The notes: generated from the letters alone by a model not told the origin. A DNA stretch of 64,000 bases from Mediterraneibacter agrestimuris (GCF_943193195.1 NZ_CALPDG010000001.1:62001-126000); one strand, 5' to 3'. Counted from the first letter of the stretch, positions 35,514-45,301 are shown. Translations and numbers: made by a program.

Positions 35514-36452
35514 TTATACAAATGCCTTTATACGTTCATAAATACTATCTGCATCCAGACCATACTTCTTAACCAGCTCTACTGCCGGGCCGGATTCGCC
35601 AAATGTATCATTGATTCCGATCTTCAGTGTTCTGGTCGGTGCCTGCTCGCTCAGCACATCACATACAGCGCTTCCAAGACCGCCAATTACCGAATGCTCC
35701 TCTACAGTCACAACTTTTCCTGTTTCTTTTGCGGCTGCCACAACCAGCTGCTCATCTAACGGCTTGATCGTGTGAATATTGATCACCTTCGCATCAATAC
35801 CGTCTGCTGCCAGCTTCTGTGCTGCTTCCAGACAGTTTGCTACAGGCAGTCCGCTTGCGATAATTGCCACGTCCTTACCTTCCCGAAGCACAACACCTTT
35901 TCCAATCTCAAATTTATAATCCTCTTTGTCATTGATAACCGGCACTGCCAATCTTCCAAAACGCAGATATACCGGACCCTGATGCTCGTAAGCTGCTTTC
36001 ACCGCAGCACGTGCTTCCACATCATCAGATGGATTAATAACAACCATTCCTGGTATTGTTCTCATCAGCGCGATATCTTCATTACACTGGTGAGTCGCAC
36101 CGTCTTCTCCAACGGAGATTCCTGCATGAGTCGCGCCAATCTTAACATTCAGCTTCGGATATCCGACAGAGTTACGCACCTGCTCAAAGGCACGTCCTGC
36201 TGCAAACATAGCAAATGAACTTGCAAACGGTACTTTCCCTGCCGCAGCAAGTCCTGCTGCCACGCCGATCATATTAGACTCTGCAATGCCACAGTCGATA
36301 TGTCTCTTTGGAAATACTTTTTTAAACACACCTGTCTTCGTTGCTGCCGCAAGGTCAGCATCCAGAACAACTACATCCTCATGCTCTTTGCCAAGTTCAG
36401 CCAAAGCATTACCATAACTCTCTCTTGTTGCGATTTTCTTTACATCTGACAT
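35514..36452 (-). CDS. Transketolase, C-terminal subunit
   Basis: The pyrimidine-binding and C-terminal domains of a split transketolase, 312 residues. Key phrases are DCGIAESNMIGVAAGLAAAG, THAGISVGEDGATHQCNEDI and VEEHSVIGGLGSAV. Its start overlaps the N-subunit stop by 13 bases, so the two halves are translated together. It transfers two-carbon ketol units between pentose, triose and hexose phosphates with the TPP held by the partner subunit. Confidence 0.93.
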   Translation of the reverse strand: MSDVKKIATRESYGNALAELGKEHEDVVVLDADLAAATKTGVFKKVFPKRHIDCGIAESNMIGVAAGLAAAGKVPFASSFAMFAAGRAFEQVRNSVGYPKLNVKIGATHAGISVGEDGATHQCNEDIALMRTIPGMVVINPSDDVEARAAVKAAYEHQGPVYLRFGRLAVPVINDKEDYKFEIGKGVVLREGKDVAIIASGLPVANCLEAAQKLAADGIDAKVINIHTIKPLDEQLVVAAAKETGKVVTVEEHSVIGGLGSAVCDVLSEQAPTRTLKIGINDTFGESGPAVELVKKYGLDADSIYERIKAFV

Positions 36453-37276
36453 AATGCTTCACCTGCCTCTTCTAATTCTTTCATTGCCTCTGCATATTGC
36501 TCATCATTCGGGGCCACGCCATGCCAGCTCACCTGGTTCTCCATAAAGGACACGCCTTTTCCTTTGACAGTCTTGGCAACAATTGCCGTCGGCATTCCCT
36601 TTGTCTCTCTTGCTTCTTTGAAAGCAGCTTCAATCTGGTCAAAATCATTTCCGTCAATATTGATCACATGGAAATTAAATGCCTCAAACTTCTTGTCTAT
36701 CGGATATGGGGAGTTAACCTCTGTAATTGCTCCGTCAATCTGAAGATTGTTATTATCCACGATCACTACAAGATTGTCCAGCTTACGGAACCCTGCCAGC
36801 ATAGCAGCCTCCCAGACCTGACCTTCCTGAATCTCACCGTCGCCTAACAGCGTATATACTCTGTAGTCAGCGCTATCCAGCTTTCCTGCGATTGCCATAC
36901 CAACTGCCGCAGAAATCCCCTGTCCCAGAGAGCCAGAAGACATGTCCACCCCCGGAATATGCTTCATATCCGGGTGCCCCTGCAAGTACGAACCTGTGTG
37001 ACGCAATGTAGTCAGATCTTCTGTCGGAAAAAATCCCCTGTTTGCCAAAGTGGAATATAAACCCGGTGCAGTGTGTCCCTTAGATAATACAAAACGGTCA
37101 CGGTCTTTCTTCTTCGGATCTGCCGGATCAATATTCATTTCTTTAAAATACAAATATGTGTAAATGTCTGCCGCAGACATAGAACCGCCTGGATGTCCGG
37201 ATTTTGCGCTGTGTGTTGCAGTTACAATGCCTTTGCGGACTTCATTCGCAGTTTTCATCAATTCTAATTTGTCCAT
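36440..37276 (-). CDS. Transketolase, N-terminal (TPP-binding) subunit
   Basis: A 278-residue TPP-binding half. Start set at ATG 37276 (MDKLELMKTANEVRKG), AGGAGG 5 bases upstream; the longer frame reaches into the upstream gene. TPP-binding features are TATHSAKSGHPGGSMS, the GDGEIQEGQVWEAAM motif and VDNNNLQIDGAI. Split transketolases of this kind are common in Clostridia and archaea. Confidence 0.93.
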   Translation of the reverse strand: MDKLELMKTANEVRKGIVTATHSAKSGHPGGSMSAADIYTYLYFKEMNIDPADPKKKDRDRFVLSKGHTAPGLYSTLANRGFFPTEDLTTLRHTGSYLQGHPDMKHIPGVDMSSGSLGQGISAAVGMAIAGKLDSADYRVYTLLGDGEIQEGQVWEAAMLAGFRKLDNLVVIVDNNNLQIDGAITEVNSPYPIDKKFEAFNFHVINIDGNDFDQIEAAFKEARETKGMPTAIVAKTVKGKGVSFMENQVSWHGVAPNDEQYAEAMKELEEAGEALCQM

Positions 37277-37313
37277 AAGTTCCTCCTGAAAATATATTGT
37301 TATAGTAACTGAA

Positions 37314-37967
37314 CTAATTTCCAAATACAGCTCTGTAATCAGCCTGGAATTTTTCAATTCCTGCATCAGTCAACGGATGATGTGTCATCTGCTCGATTAC
37401 ATTGTACGGAACTGTTGCGATATCAGCACCTGCCAAAGCGCAGTCTGTTACGTGAATCGGATTACGCACACTTGCCGCGATAATCTCTGTCTCAATTCCT
37501 GCAACTTCAAAAATCTGAGCAATCTCTGCGATCAAGTCTGTTCCGCGTACGGAAATATCATCCAGTCTTCCAAGGAACGGAGATACATATGTAGCTCCTG
37601 CTCTTGCTGCAAGAAGTGCCTGGTTTGCGGTAAAGACCAGTGTTACATTTGTCTTGATCCCCTCGGCTGTCAGCGCTTTACAAGCCTTCAGACCTTCTGC
37701 CGTCATTGGAATCTTTACTACCATGTTCGGGTGAATCTTAGCAATTTCACGTCCTTCTGCGATCATCCCTTCTGCATCAACTGTTGTTGCCTTAACCTCT
37801 CCGCTGATCGGGCCATCAACAATGGATGCGATTTCTGCAATTACTTCTTCAAATACACGTCCTTCTTTTGCGATCAGAGACGGATTTGTTGTTACCCCGC
37901 AGATTACTCCCATGTCATTTGCTTTTTTGATGTCCTCAACTTTTGCTGTGTCGATAAAAAATTTCAT
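37314..37967 (-). CDS. fsa: Transaldolase / fructose-6-phosphate aldolase family
   Basis: Start set at ATG 37967 ([16 protein letters not shown]), with AAGGAG 7 bases upstream. The 217-residue length and phrases [32 protein letters not shown] (Schiff-base Lys) and [15 protein letters not shown] place it in the short TalC/FSA group. Because it is cotranscribed with both transketolase halves, transaldolase activity in the non-oxidative pentose phosphate pathway is more likely than the aldolase side reaction. Confidence 0.9.
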   Translation of the reverse strand: MKFFIDTAKVEDIKKANDMGVICGVTTNPSLIAKEGRVFEEVIAEIASIVDGPISGEVKATTVDAEGMIAEGREIAKIHPNMVVKIPMTAEGLKACKALTAEGIKTNVTLVFTANQALLAARAGATYVSPFLGRLDDISVRGTDLIAEIAQIFEVAGIETEIIAASVRNPIHVTDCALAGADIATVPYNVIEQMTHHPLTDAGIEKFQADYRAVFGN

Positions 37968-38007
37968 AGCTTTTCTCCTTTTTATATGTGCGTTGTCTAT
38001 TCTGATT

Positions 38008-38039
38008 TTGATTATAATCAACAAAAATGCAGCGGTCAA
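38008..38039 (-). promoter_or_regulatory. Promoter of the transaldolase/transketolase operon with palindromic -10
   Basis: TTGACC (38039-38034), 17-base spacer, TATAAT (38016-38011). The -10 is inside a perfect 14-base palindrome TTGATTATAATCAA (38008-38021), a possible operator. The AT-rich stretch 38040-38280 upstream shows nothing else. Confidence 0.65.
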
Positions 38040-38280
38040 TGGGTGTCATTTTTATTAATTATTTTCAGCAATTAATATTCAAAAATTATTAATAAAATCA
38101 AATGTCTTTATTAAAAATAAGAACTTTCCTTCTACTATTAATTTCATGAATTGCGCACTGTACCTGCATATTTTTATTCCTTTAAAAATATTACAAAAAG
38201 CATTTCCTCGAATTTATTATTAATAAAACTTGGATTTTAGTTAATTTAACTTTTTTCTTGTATGTTCTGCGGTCACTTAG

Positions 38281-39396
38281 CTATTTTGTCAAATGTGGTC
38301 TGTTTCCCCCTCTTATTTTCGGACTTGAAGTTGTTCCCCGCTTCACAATTCTGGGCTCATATTCCACATGGTAAATACTAACTGGTTCCATATCTGCATA
38401 TCTGCGGTCATGGGTTTTTATCTTCTTCATGATAATATCGCAGGCATCCCTGCCCTTATAGATGACAAAATGTTCTATCGTTGTCAATGACACTTTATGC
38501 ATTTTTGCAAACAGTGTATTATCGCACCCCATCACAGATATATCTCCCGGTACTTTATACTTCGCATCATAGAGCGCGTCCAGAATTCCAAAGGCGATCA
38601 TGTCATTGAGTCCTACGATCGCCGTCAGATTATCATACTCCGCAAGCAGTTCTTTCGTCAGATCATACCCAATCCGATATTCTGAATCAATTCCGGTTAC
38701 ATCCTCGTCAATGGATTCATTCGCCGCTTTAATGACGACATGTTCCCCAATTCCGGCTTCTTTAAATTCCTTTAAAAATCCCTCTACACGCTTGGACCGC
38801 TGTTTCTGTCTCACAGTCAGCGGCGGTGCGATATATGCCACATCCCGGTGTCCCAATTCCAGCAGATGGCGCGCCATAATCCGGCCCAGCTTAGAATTAT
38901 CCAGCTCCACTGCATCCACATCCAGCCGTTCATTCTGATTATTTATCACAGCAAAAGGAATCCTCTGTGACATTTCCTCTATCAACGGCAGAAAACTCCG
39001 GGTTGGATTGCACATATAAATTGCCCCGCGCGGATTCAGGGACGGAAGCATTTTCAAATATCGTTCCTCCAGTTCCAGATTCCGCTGTGTATTACACACA
39101 AACAACCCGTATCCCTGTTCCTTCGCACGGGATTCAATCCCCTGCAAAAGCATAACATAATAAGGATTCGTCAGATTCGGACAAAATGCAACGAGCAGTT
39201 TTTCTTTCCTGCTCTCCCGCTGAACGCGCCGCCTGGGCAGTTCATAGCCAAGTTCTTTTGCTGCATGTTCTACCCTCTCGATCACTTCTTTAGAAAAGGA
39301 TACATTATATTTTTTGTTCAGCACCATCGACACCGTTGCCTGTGAAACTCCCGCCCGCTCTGCAACATCAGAAGAAGTCACTTTATGTCTGCTCAT
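38281..39396 (-). CDS. LacI-family transcriptional regulator
   Basis: A 371-residue LacI/GalR-type regulator. Start set at ATG 39396 (MSRHKVTSSDVAERAG), AGAGG 7 bases upstream. The helix-turn-helix reads VSQATVSMVLNKKYNVSFSK, followed by the hinge and a periplasmic-binding-like domain (VAFCPNLTNPYYVMLLQGIE, GHRDVAYIAPP, TAIVGLNDMIAFGILDAL). It begins 13 bases after recR and so may be expressed from the dnaX operon. Effector and targets are unknown; the adjacent pentose phosphate operon, with a palindromic promoter, is a candidate target. Confidence 0.88.
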   Translation of the reverse strand: MSRHKVTSSDVAERAGVSQATVSMVLNKKYNVSFSKEVIERVEHAAKELGYELPRRRVQRESRKEKLLVAFCPNLTNPYYVMLLQGIESRAKEQGYGLFVCNTQRNLELEERYLKMLPSLNPRGAIYMCNPTRSFLPLIEEMSQRIPFAVINNQNERLDVDAVELDNSKLGRIMARHLLELGHRDVAYIAPPLTVRQKQRSKRVEGFLKEFKEAGIGEHVVIKAANESIDEDVTGIDSEYRIGYDLTKELLAEYDNLTAIVGLNDMIAFGILDALYDAKYKVPGDISVMGCDNTLFAKMHKVSLTTIEHFVIYKGRDACDIIMKKIKTHDRRYADMEPVSIYHVEYEPRIVKRGTTSSPKIRGGNRPHLTK

Positions 39397-39409
39397 GTTA
39401 TTTCCTCTT

Positions 39410-40006
39410 TTATAACTCTGTACGTCCCTCCAGCGCACGTAACAACGTTACCTCGTCAATGTATTCCAAATCTCCGCCTACCGGTACCCCGCTGGCGATC
39501 CGGCTTACTTTGATTCCTGCGGGCTTGATCAACTTGCTGACATACATCGCCGTTGTCTCTCCTTCCAAACTGGAATTGGTTGCGATGATCACCTCGTCCA
39601 CATCTCCCTGCAGACGTTCCATCAGTTCTTTCAAGCGGATATCCCCGGGACCGATTCCCACCATCGGGGAAATGGCACCGTGCAGTACATGATATACGCC
39701 GTTATACTTACCCGTCTTCTCATACGCCGCCAGATCTCTTGGTGTCTCCACCACCATAATCGTCTTCTGATCCCGCTCTGGATTCTTGCAGATCGGGCAT
39801 AACTCCTGATCTGTCAGCGTACAGCACTGTGCACAGTAGCACACATTATTGCGTGCGTCCACCATTGTCTGTGCCAGATGCTCTACCTGCTCTTTCGGCA
39901 TATTGATCACATGAAATGCCAGACGCTGGGCGGACTTTGTTCCAATCCCCGGCAGTCTTGAGAATTCCTCGATCAGCCGGCTGATCTGATTACTATAGTA
40001 TTCCAT
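39410..40006 (-). CDS. recR: Recombination protein RecR
   Basis: Works with RecF and RecO to load RecA at gaps. The 198-residue protein has the helix-hairpin-helix LSRLPGIGTKSAQRLAFHVI, a C4 zinc module in CYCAQCCTLTDQELCPIC, and the Toprim core (IMVVETPRDLAAYEKTGKYN, VHVLHGAISPMVGIGP-like). It overlaps ybaB by one base. Confidence 0.96.
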   Translation of the reverse strand: MEYYSNQISRLIEEFSRLPGIGTKSAQRLAFHVINMPKEQVEHLAQTMVDARNNVCYCAQCCTLTDQELCPICKNPERDQKTIMVVETPRDLAAYEKTGKYNGVYHVLHGAISPMVGIGPGDIRLKELMERLQGDVDEVIIATNSSLEGETTAMYVSKLIKPAGIKVSRIASGVPVGGDLEYIDEVTLLRALEGRTEL

Positions 40007-40350
40007 TAAAAGCCGAATCCTCCCATGCCGCCTGTCAGCTTAGACATTGCTGCGCCGGACTCTTCCTCTACCTTACGGAGCGCCTCATTAGTTGCTGCCA
40101 CGATCAGGTCTTCCAACATTTCAATATCATCCGGATCTACCACTTCTTCATCCAGCTTTACCTTCAGCACTTCACGCTTGCCAGATACCGTCACTTCTAC
40201 AGCACCTCCGCCCGCTGCTGCGGTAAATTCCTTTGTTTCCATTTCCTTTGCCTGTTCTTCCATCTGACGCTGCATCTTCTGTGCCTGCTTCATCAGATTT
40301 GCCATATTTCCCGGCATACCGCCTCCCGGGAATCCTCCACGCTTTGCCAT
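40006..40350 (-). CDS. ybaB: YbaB/EbfC nucleoid-associated protein
   Basis: A 114-residue DNA-binding dimer. A Gly/Met-rich head ([20 protein letters not shown]) leads into the conserved helix [14 protein letters not shown] and the beta core [20 protein letters not shown], with [18 protein letters not shown]. It sits between dnaX (2-base gap) and recR, the classical order. Confidence 0.94.
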   Translation of the reverse strand: MAKRGGFPGGGMPGNMANLMKQAQKMQRQMEEQAKEMETKEFTAAAGGGAVEVTVSGKREVLKVKLDEEVVDPDDIEMLEDLIVAATNEALRKVEEESGAAMSKLTGGMGGFGF

Positions 40351-40352
40351 AA

Positions 40353-41969
40353 TTAACCCTCCACTGTGATTTCCATATTAATGACACTCTCCATGTGCCG
40401 TTCCAAATCTGCAAATGTATCCTCGAAGCGCCGTCCGTCTTCTACCTGCCGTATCTCCACTTCAACCTTTTTGCCGATCCGCTGCTCGATCAAGTTCTCC
40501 AGCTCTTCCTTGTGATCCTCTCTTCCTACAATAGATGCACCCATTGCGTCCGGCAGAACCACCATCAAACGATTATCACCGCCCAGACTCAAACGTGCTT
40601 TCTTCAAGTAAGTCCGCACCGGTCCGGAAGTCTCATCCGCAATAGAGCGGAAATTCTTCACTACTTCTTGTACATCTTCTGGAATTGCCGCCGGAATTTC
40701 AGGTTTTTTCTTCAGCGCACTGCCCGTCATCCCTGCTGGCGCCCACCCCTGATATCCGGTCTGCATAGCATTCCCCATATCGGGACCACACCCGGTCTGT
40801 GGCGCCGCTGCCAGACCATTTTCCACTTTTTCTTCTATTGCGCGGATTCGGTCTAAGAGCGTATCCTGTGTCACTTCCATTGCCGGAGTGCATAGCTTGA
40901 TCAGCGCTACTTCCAAAAGAACCCTCTTCTGAACGGCATATTTTAACTGCCCTGACAGTTCGGAAAAAATGCGGATATAACGCAGCAGCATATCTGTCTC
41001 TATCATCTGCGCTTCTTCCCTGAGCTGCGCCAGATTCTCACTGGATACATCGAGAACATCTTCTATACTATCAGACGTTTTAACCAAAAGCAAGTTCCGC
41101 AGATACCATGTAAAATCTACTGCCAACTGCGTCAGCTCCCTTCCCTGCATGACCAGATCTTCAACCGTATCCAGCACCTTCGGTACATCACGGACGATAA
41201 TATTTCTCAGTAGTCTGCTAAACACATCCGTGTCCACAGCACCAAGCACTTCCAGTACATTATCATACGTCAATGTCTGACCCAGATAAAATGCAATACA
41301 CTGATCCAGCAGACTCAGCGCGTCTCGCATAGAACCGTCTGCAGCCTTGGCAATGTAGCGGATAGCTTTGTCTTCCACATTAACCCGCTCTGCCTCCATC
41401 AGCTCCTTCATCCTGTCCGCAATCGTATCAATTGTAATCCGTTTAAAATCATAATGCTGACACCGGGACAATATCGTGATCGGAATCTTGTGCACCTCCG
41501 TTGTTGCCAGAATAAAGATTACATACTCCGGCGGCTCCTCCAGTGTTTTGAGCAATGCGTTAAACGCGCCTATAGATAACATATGCACCTCATCGATGAT
41601 GTACACTTTATAATTGCCTTCTGTCGGACGGTAAGTCACTTCCTCACGAATCTCACGAATATTATCTACACCGTTGTTGGACGCCGCATCAATCTCAATT
41701 ACATTCATAGACGTGCCTGCCGCAATAGATCTGCACATAGCGCAGACTCCGCAAGGGCTTCCGTCTGCCGGGTGTTCACAGTTGACCGCCTTGGCAAATA
41801 TTTTCGCCACGGTTGTTTTACCTGTTCCCCTTGTTCCGCAGAACAGATAGGCATGACCAATACGATTTGCCTTAATCTGGTTCTGCAAAGTTGTAATAAT
41901 ATGGTCCTGCCCTTTTACATCTTCAAATGCCGTCGGGCGGAACTTTCTATATAATGCCGTATATGACAT
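40353..41969 (-). CDS. dnaX: DNA polymerase III subunits gamma/tau
   Basis: Clamp-loader ATPase, 538 residues. Walker A is [20 protein letters not shown] (about 43-62), the zinc module includes [16 protein letters not shown], Walker B is [10 protein letters not shown] and the sensor region [12 protein letters not shown]. The C-terminal part is shorter than in E. coli tau. A run of six A (minus strand 40709-40704, codons AAG AAA AAA CCT at about residue 420) is followed in the -1 frame by a stop 14 codons later, which would give a gamma-like product of about 435 residues. The -1 slip is not on a canonical heptamer, so this is tentative. Confidence 0.95.
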   Translation of the reverse strand: MSYTALYRKFRPTAFEDVKGQDHIITTLQNQIKANRIGHAYLFCGTRGTGKTTVAKIFAKAVNCEHPADGSPCGVCAMCRSIAAGTSMNVIEIDAASNNGVDNIREIREEVTYRPTEGNYKVYIIDEVHMLSIGAFNALLKTLEEPPEYVIFILATTEVHKIPITILSRCQHYDFKRITIDTIADRMKELMEAERVNVEDKAIRYIAKAADGSMRDALSLLDQCIAFYLGQTLTYDNVLEVLGAVDTDVFSRLLRNIIVRDVPKVLDTVEDLVMQGRELTQLAVDFTWYLRNLLLVKTSDSIEDVLDVSSENLAQLREEAQMIETDMLLRYIRIFSELSGQLKYAVQKRVLLEVALIKLCTPAMEVTQDTLLDRIRAIEEKVENGLAAAPQTGCGPDMGNAMQTGYQGWAPAGMTGSALKKKPEIPAAIPEDVQEVVKNFRSIADETSGPVRTYLKKARLSLGGDNRLMVVLPDAMGASIVGREDHKEELENLIEQRIGKKVEVEIRQVEDGRRFEDTFADLERHMESVINMEITVEG

Positions 41970-41993
41970 GAACTGTTCCTCTTACTTCTCGTT

Positions 41994-43112
41994 TTATTTT
42001 GCTTTGTCAGCTTTCTCCTTCTTTCCGGTCTTTCCCGCTGGTTCTCCAAAACTGATCCCCAAAAGCTTCGCTTCTTTGATCAGACTGCAGTTCGGATCTA
42101 CATATTTCAACTTACCTGCCACGTCTCCCAGCGGTACTGCTGTTGTCTCATTGTTGATCATTGCAACCATGCAGCCGTATTGCTCTTTCAAGATCAGTTC
42201 AGCCGCCTTTGCTCCCACTCTGGAAGAAAATACCCTGTCATAAGGACATGGCGAACCGCCCCTCTGTGTATGTCCCGGAACAGTAATGCGTACTTCTTTG
42301 TCAGTCTTTGCCTGAATCTGTTCTGCCAGCTCATAAGCAATTGATGGATATTTTCTCTTTGCCAGCTTCTCTTTATACTCTTTTTTCTTCAGCTTTGCAT
42401 CTTCCTTTGAAATTGCGCCTTCTGCTACTGCTAAAATCGTAAATGACTTGCCCGCCGCACTCCGTTTCTGAATCTCGTCCGCAATCACGTTAATATCGTA
42501 TGGAATTTCCGGAAGCAGGATAATATCCGCACCGCCCGCAATTCCCGCATGCAGTGTCACATGCCCCACCTTGTGCCCCATTACCTCTATAATAAATACA
42601 CGGCTGTGGGAAGTTGCCGTTGTATGAATCCGGTCAATGGTATCCGTTGCAATATCCACTGCGCTCTGAAAACCAAAAGTCATATCTGTTCCCCACAGAT
42701 CATTATCAATTGTCTTTGGAAGTGTGATCACATTCAGCCCTTCCTCCCGAAGCAGGTTGGCTGTCTTATGCGTTCCGTTGCCGCCTAAAATCACAAGACA
42801 GTTCAGACTAAGTTTGTGATATGTATGTGTCATAGCCGATACTTTATCCAGTCCATTCTGATCCGGTACACGCATCAGCTTAAATGGCTGCCTGGAAGTT
42901 CCCAGAATGGTACCACCCCGGGTCAGAATTCCAGAGAAGTCCTTCGATGTAAGCATTTTAAAGTTCCCATATATCAGACCCTTATAACCATCTTCAAATC
43001 CAAAAATCTCCACATCATTCCTCTTAGAACATACACCCTTCACTACGCCGCGCATTGCCGCATTGAGCGCCTGGCAGTCTCCGCCGCTTGTCAACATACC
43101 GATTCGTAACAT
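41994..43112 (-). CDS. pfkA: 6-phosphofructokinase
   Basis: Phosphorylates fructose 6-phosphate in glycolysis. The 372-residue protein has SGGDCQALNAAMRGV, TRGGTILGTSR, VILGGNGTHKTA, PKTIDNDLWGTDMTFGF, the substrate-binding FIIEVMGHKVGH and PGHTQRGGSPCPYDR. Substrate signals are mixed: the Gly after GGN is that of ATP enzymes, while the Lys in PKTIDND is typical of PPi-dependent and group III enzymes. The Asp of the usual GGDGS motif is Asn here. It carries a Lys-rich C-terminal tail and lies upstream of dnaX by 24 bases. Confidence 0.9.
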   Translation of the reverse strand: MLRIGMLTSGGDCQALNAAMRGVVKGVCSKRNDVEIFGFEDGYKGLIYGNFKMLTSKDFSGILTRGGTILGTSRQPFKLMRVPDQNGLDKVSAMTHTYHKLSLNCLVILGGNGTHKTANLLREEGLNVITLPKTIDNDLWGTDMTFGFQSAVDIATDTIDRIHTTATSHSRVFIIEVMGHKVGHVTLHAGIAGGADIILLPEIPYDINVIADEIQKRSAAGKSFTILAVAEGAISKEDAKLKKKEYKEKLAKRKYPSIAYELAEQIQAKTDKEVRITVPGHTQRGGSPCPYDRVFSSRVGAKAAELILKEQYGCMVAMINNETTAVPLGDVAGKLKYVDPNCSLIKEAKLLGISFGEPAGKTGKKEKADKAK

Positions 43113-43149
43113 TTCCTTGTCCTCCTGTTCCGTTCAGTTCAACCCTTTA

Positions 43150-43185
43150 CAGCCGGAAAATCTACCGATAGATTTCCTCCGGCTG
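43150..43185. repeat. Nested hairpin upstream of pfkA
   Basis: CAGCCGGA pairs with TCCGGCTG and AAATCT with AGATTT inside it. It abuts the GCTCTGCT repeat that flanks REP-like copy C. Confidence 0.6.
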
Positions 43186-43192
43186 CTCTGCT

Positions 43193-43224
43193 GTAACAGT
43201 TCAGCCTATCGGCTGTACTGTTAC
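43193..43224. repeat. REP-like palindrome, copy C, flanked by 8-bp direct repeats
   Basis: GTAACAGTTCAGCC, loop TATC, GGCTGTACTGTTAC. The exact 8-mer GCTCTGCT lies directly on both sides (43185-43192 and 43225-43232), as in a target-site duplication. TGCAAAGTCCTATG at 43273-43286 is also found inverted at 20277-20290 next to copy B. Confidence 0.8.
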
Positions 43225-43294
43225 GCTCTGCTTCCACCATGTATCTTAACATATTTTTACAAGAAATAAAACTGCAAAGTCCTATGCCAAACTC

Positions 43295-44284
43295 TTACTC
43301 CAGCAGCTGCTTTATGATCTGCCAGATCCAAAACAGACTGTACAAAACCATTCCCCCATTGAGAATTACTGTTCTAAACCACTGTCCTTTCAGAATCGTA
43401 ACCTCTCCCGGCGCACATTTCATTTTCTTAAAGCTCAGCGCCCAGCATATCACTCCGACTGTCACCAGCACAATAATGAATATCAAATATAGAATATAAA
43501 TCAGAATTTCCTGCGCATAATTCACAAACAGATTCATCATTTCATCTATATCGCCGGACATATTTGCAAATTCAGTAAATACTCTCGATCTCAACATCAG
43601 AATCCCCGGAACCGACCCCATGAAATTGATTGCAGCATGCAATGTAATTGTATAAATCAACTTTCCTGTCTTCACATAAATAAATCCAAAAAAAGTTCCC
43701 AGTGTAAATGCATAAACAAACTGATTCAGATTCCCATGGAACAATCCGAACATCAAACCTGACAGTACAATAGCGGTCCGCTCACCGTACTTTGCCGTCC
43801 TGTCAACAAGCAGCTTCCGAAAGGTATATTCCTCTACAATAGGAGCACAGAGCACCATCAACACAAATGCCGTCAGCGGTGAAATCTCCGTAACGATCTC
43901 CCCCAGCGGGTTGTTGACTATGTCACCTTTTACCAGTCCAATACCCTGTGTGATCATTAATCCGATAAGATTTGAAAGATACATCGCCGCATAACTCATT
44001 AAAAACGCGATGAACCATTTCCCGATACTCATCTTATGCCTTTGAAGCGTCGTTCCTGGAATCCGCCTGACTAAAACCACCAGAAACGGCATGGCAAGCA
44101 GATACATGGACAATGACGATATTATCAGCACTGCATCATATCCTGTCATAATTTTAGGAAAAAACATCTGCACAATCCATACTGCCAGGTATTGTACTGC
44201 AAATATAGCTGCTGCCCCCAGAACATAGATATAACCAATCCTGGAAAAATATTTCTTTGTCATAACTTTTTCATAAGTCCCCAT
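43295..44284 (-). CDS. CPBP-family intramembrane glutamic endopeptidase
   Basis: A 329-residue polytopic membrane protein (about eight segments) with the three Abi/CAAX-protease motifs in order: EEYTFRKLL (E-E-x3-R), FGLFHGNLNQF (F-x3-H) and HAAINFMG (H-x3-N). These glutamic proteases process prenylated or bacteriocin-related peptides, or act in signalling, but the target is usually unknown in Clostridia. AAAAGGAG precedes the ATG. It is next to, and codirectional with, the LacI gene at 12 bases' distance, so they may be cotranscribed. Confidence 0.88.
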   Translation of the reverse strand: MGTYEKVMTKKYFSRIGYIYVLGAAAIFAVQYLAVWIVQMFFPKIMTGYDAVLIISSLSMYLLAMPFLVVLVRRIPGTTLQRHKMSIGKWFIAFLMSYAAMYLSNLIGLMITQGIGLVKGDIVNNPLGEIVTEISPLTAFVLMVLCAPIVEEYTFRKLLVDRTAKYGERTAIVLSGLMFGLFHGNLNQFVYAFTLGTFFGFIYVKTGKLIYTITLHAAINFMGSVPGILMLRSRVFTEFANMSGDIDEMMNLFVNYAQEILIYILYLIFIIVLVTVGVICWALSFKKMKCAPGEVTILKGQWFRTVILNGGMVLYSLFWIWQIIKQLLE

Positions 44285-44296
44285 ATCTGTCTCCTT

Positions 44297-45301
44297 TTAA
44301 AAATCTGTTGTACACCGCTTCACAATTTCGCAGACAATCTTATTGTCCTGACGGACATCCTTCTCTCCCTCCAACACACGAATCAAACCATCCACCGCCT
44401 TATTACAAAGAATCTCTACCTTATTGTCCACTGAAGTCAGCTCAGGCTCACAGCAAACTGCCATTTTAGAATTATTATAACCGGTTACACTCAAATCTTC
44501 AGGGATTTTTATCCCTTTTGCCTTTGCATATTTGAGCACACCTACCGCCAGCGTGTCATTACAGGCAAATACACTGTCAAACTCCAGTGTTTTGTGCATC
44601 AGAAGCATTTCCTTCACGTACTGAACCTGCTTCCTCGCATAAAATTTCAAATCACCAAGAATCGGATATCCCGCTTCTGAAAGCGCCGCTTCATACCCTT
44701 CCATCTTCTGTCTTGCACTGAACGTATGTGAATCTGAAAGAAACAATATCCGCCTCTTCCCCCTGCGAATTAAAGCCGCCGTCACATCATAGGCCCCTTG
44801 TCTGTCATCTCCGTAAAAACAGTAAATATTTTCTCCCTCTACATAACCATTAATCAAAAATACAGGAACTTTCTCTGCCGCCTGCCGTACATACTCTGCC
44901 TCCAGGCACCCCTCTCCTTTTTCCGCATATGCAGATCCGACCATAATCAGTGCGTCAATCCGTTTTGACAAAAGCAACTCTGTATGATACACCTTCATCT
45001 CCCTCTCATCACCACTGCAACCCAGAATACAGTCATATCCATGGTTATGCAGTCCCTTTTCCAGAATCGACACCGCCTCTGACATATATGCATCCGAAAT
45101 ATCCGGACAGAGGATTCCTATGGTCTTCATAGAATCCAATCCCAACCCCCTCGCAAATATATTGGGTGTATAATTAGATTTTTCAATCACCGCCATCACT
45201 TTCTGCCTTGTCTTTTCACTCACATTCGGACTCCCATTTACAACCCGTGATACCGTTGCAATGGAAACTCCTGCGATTTCTGCAATATCATAAATATTCA
45301 T
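44297..45301 (-). CDS. LacI-family regulator of the hexuronate regulon
   Basis: A 334-residue LacI-type regulator: helix-turn-helix YDIAEIAGVSIATVSRVVNG (about 4-23), then the ligand-binding domain (IGILCPDISDAYMSEAVSIL, FACNDTLAVGVLKYAKAKGI). It lies divergent to uxaA, and a TGTAAGTTCTTACT site falls between its own -35 and -10, implying autorepression. The same operator type occurs at the uxaA and TRAP promoters, so it probably represses all three until a hexuronate or 2-keto-3-deoxygluconate-like inducer is bound. No close SD precedes the ATG (GGAG is 14 bases away), a weak site. Confidence 0.85.
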   Translation of the reverse strand: MNIYDIAEIAGVSIATVSRVVNGSPNVSEKTRQKVMAVIEKSNYTPNIFARGLGLDSMKTIGILCPDISDAYMSEAVSILEKGLHNHGYDCILGCSGDEREMKVYHTELLLSKRIDALIMVGSAYAEKGEGCLEAEYVRQAAEKVPVFLINGYVEGENIYCFYGDDRQGAYDVTAALIRRGKRRILFLSDSHTFSARQKMEGYEAALSEAGYPILGDLKFYARKQVQYVKEMLLMHKTLEFDSVFACNDTLAVGVLKYAKAKGIKIPEDLSVTGYNNSKMAVCCEPELTSVDNKVEILCNKAVDGLIRVLEGEKDVRQDNKIVCEIVKRCTTDF

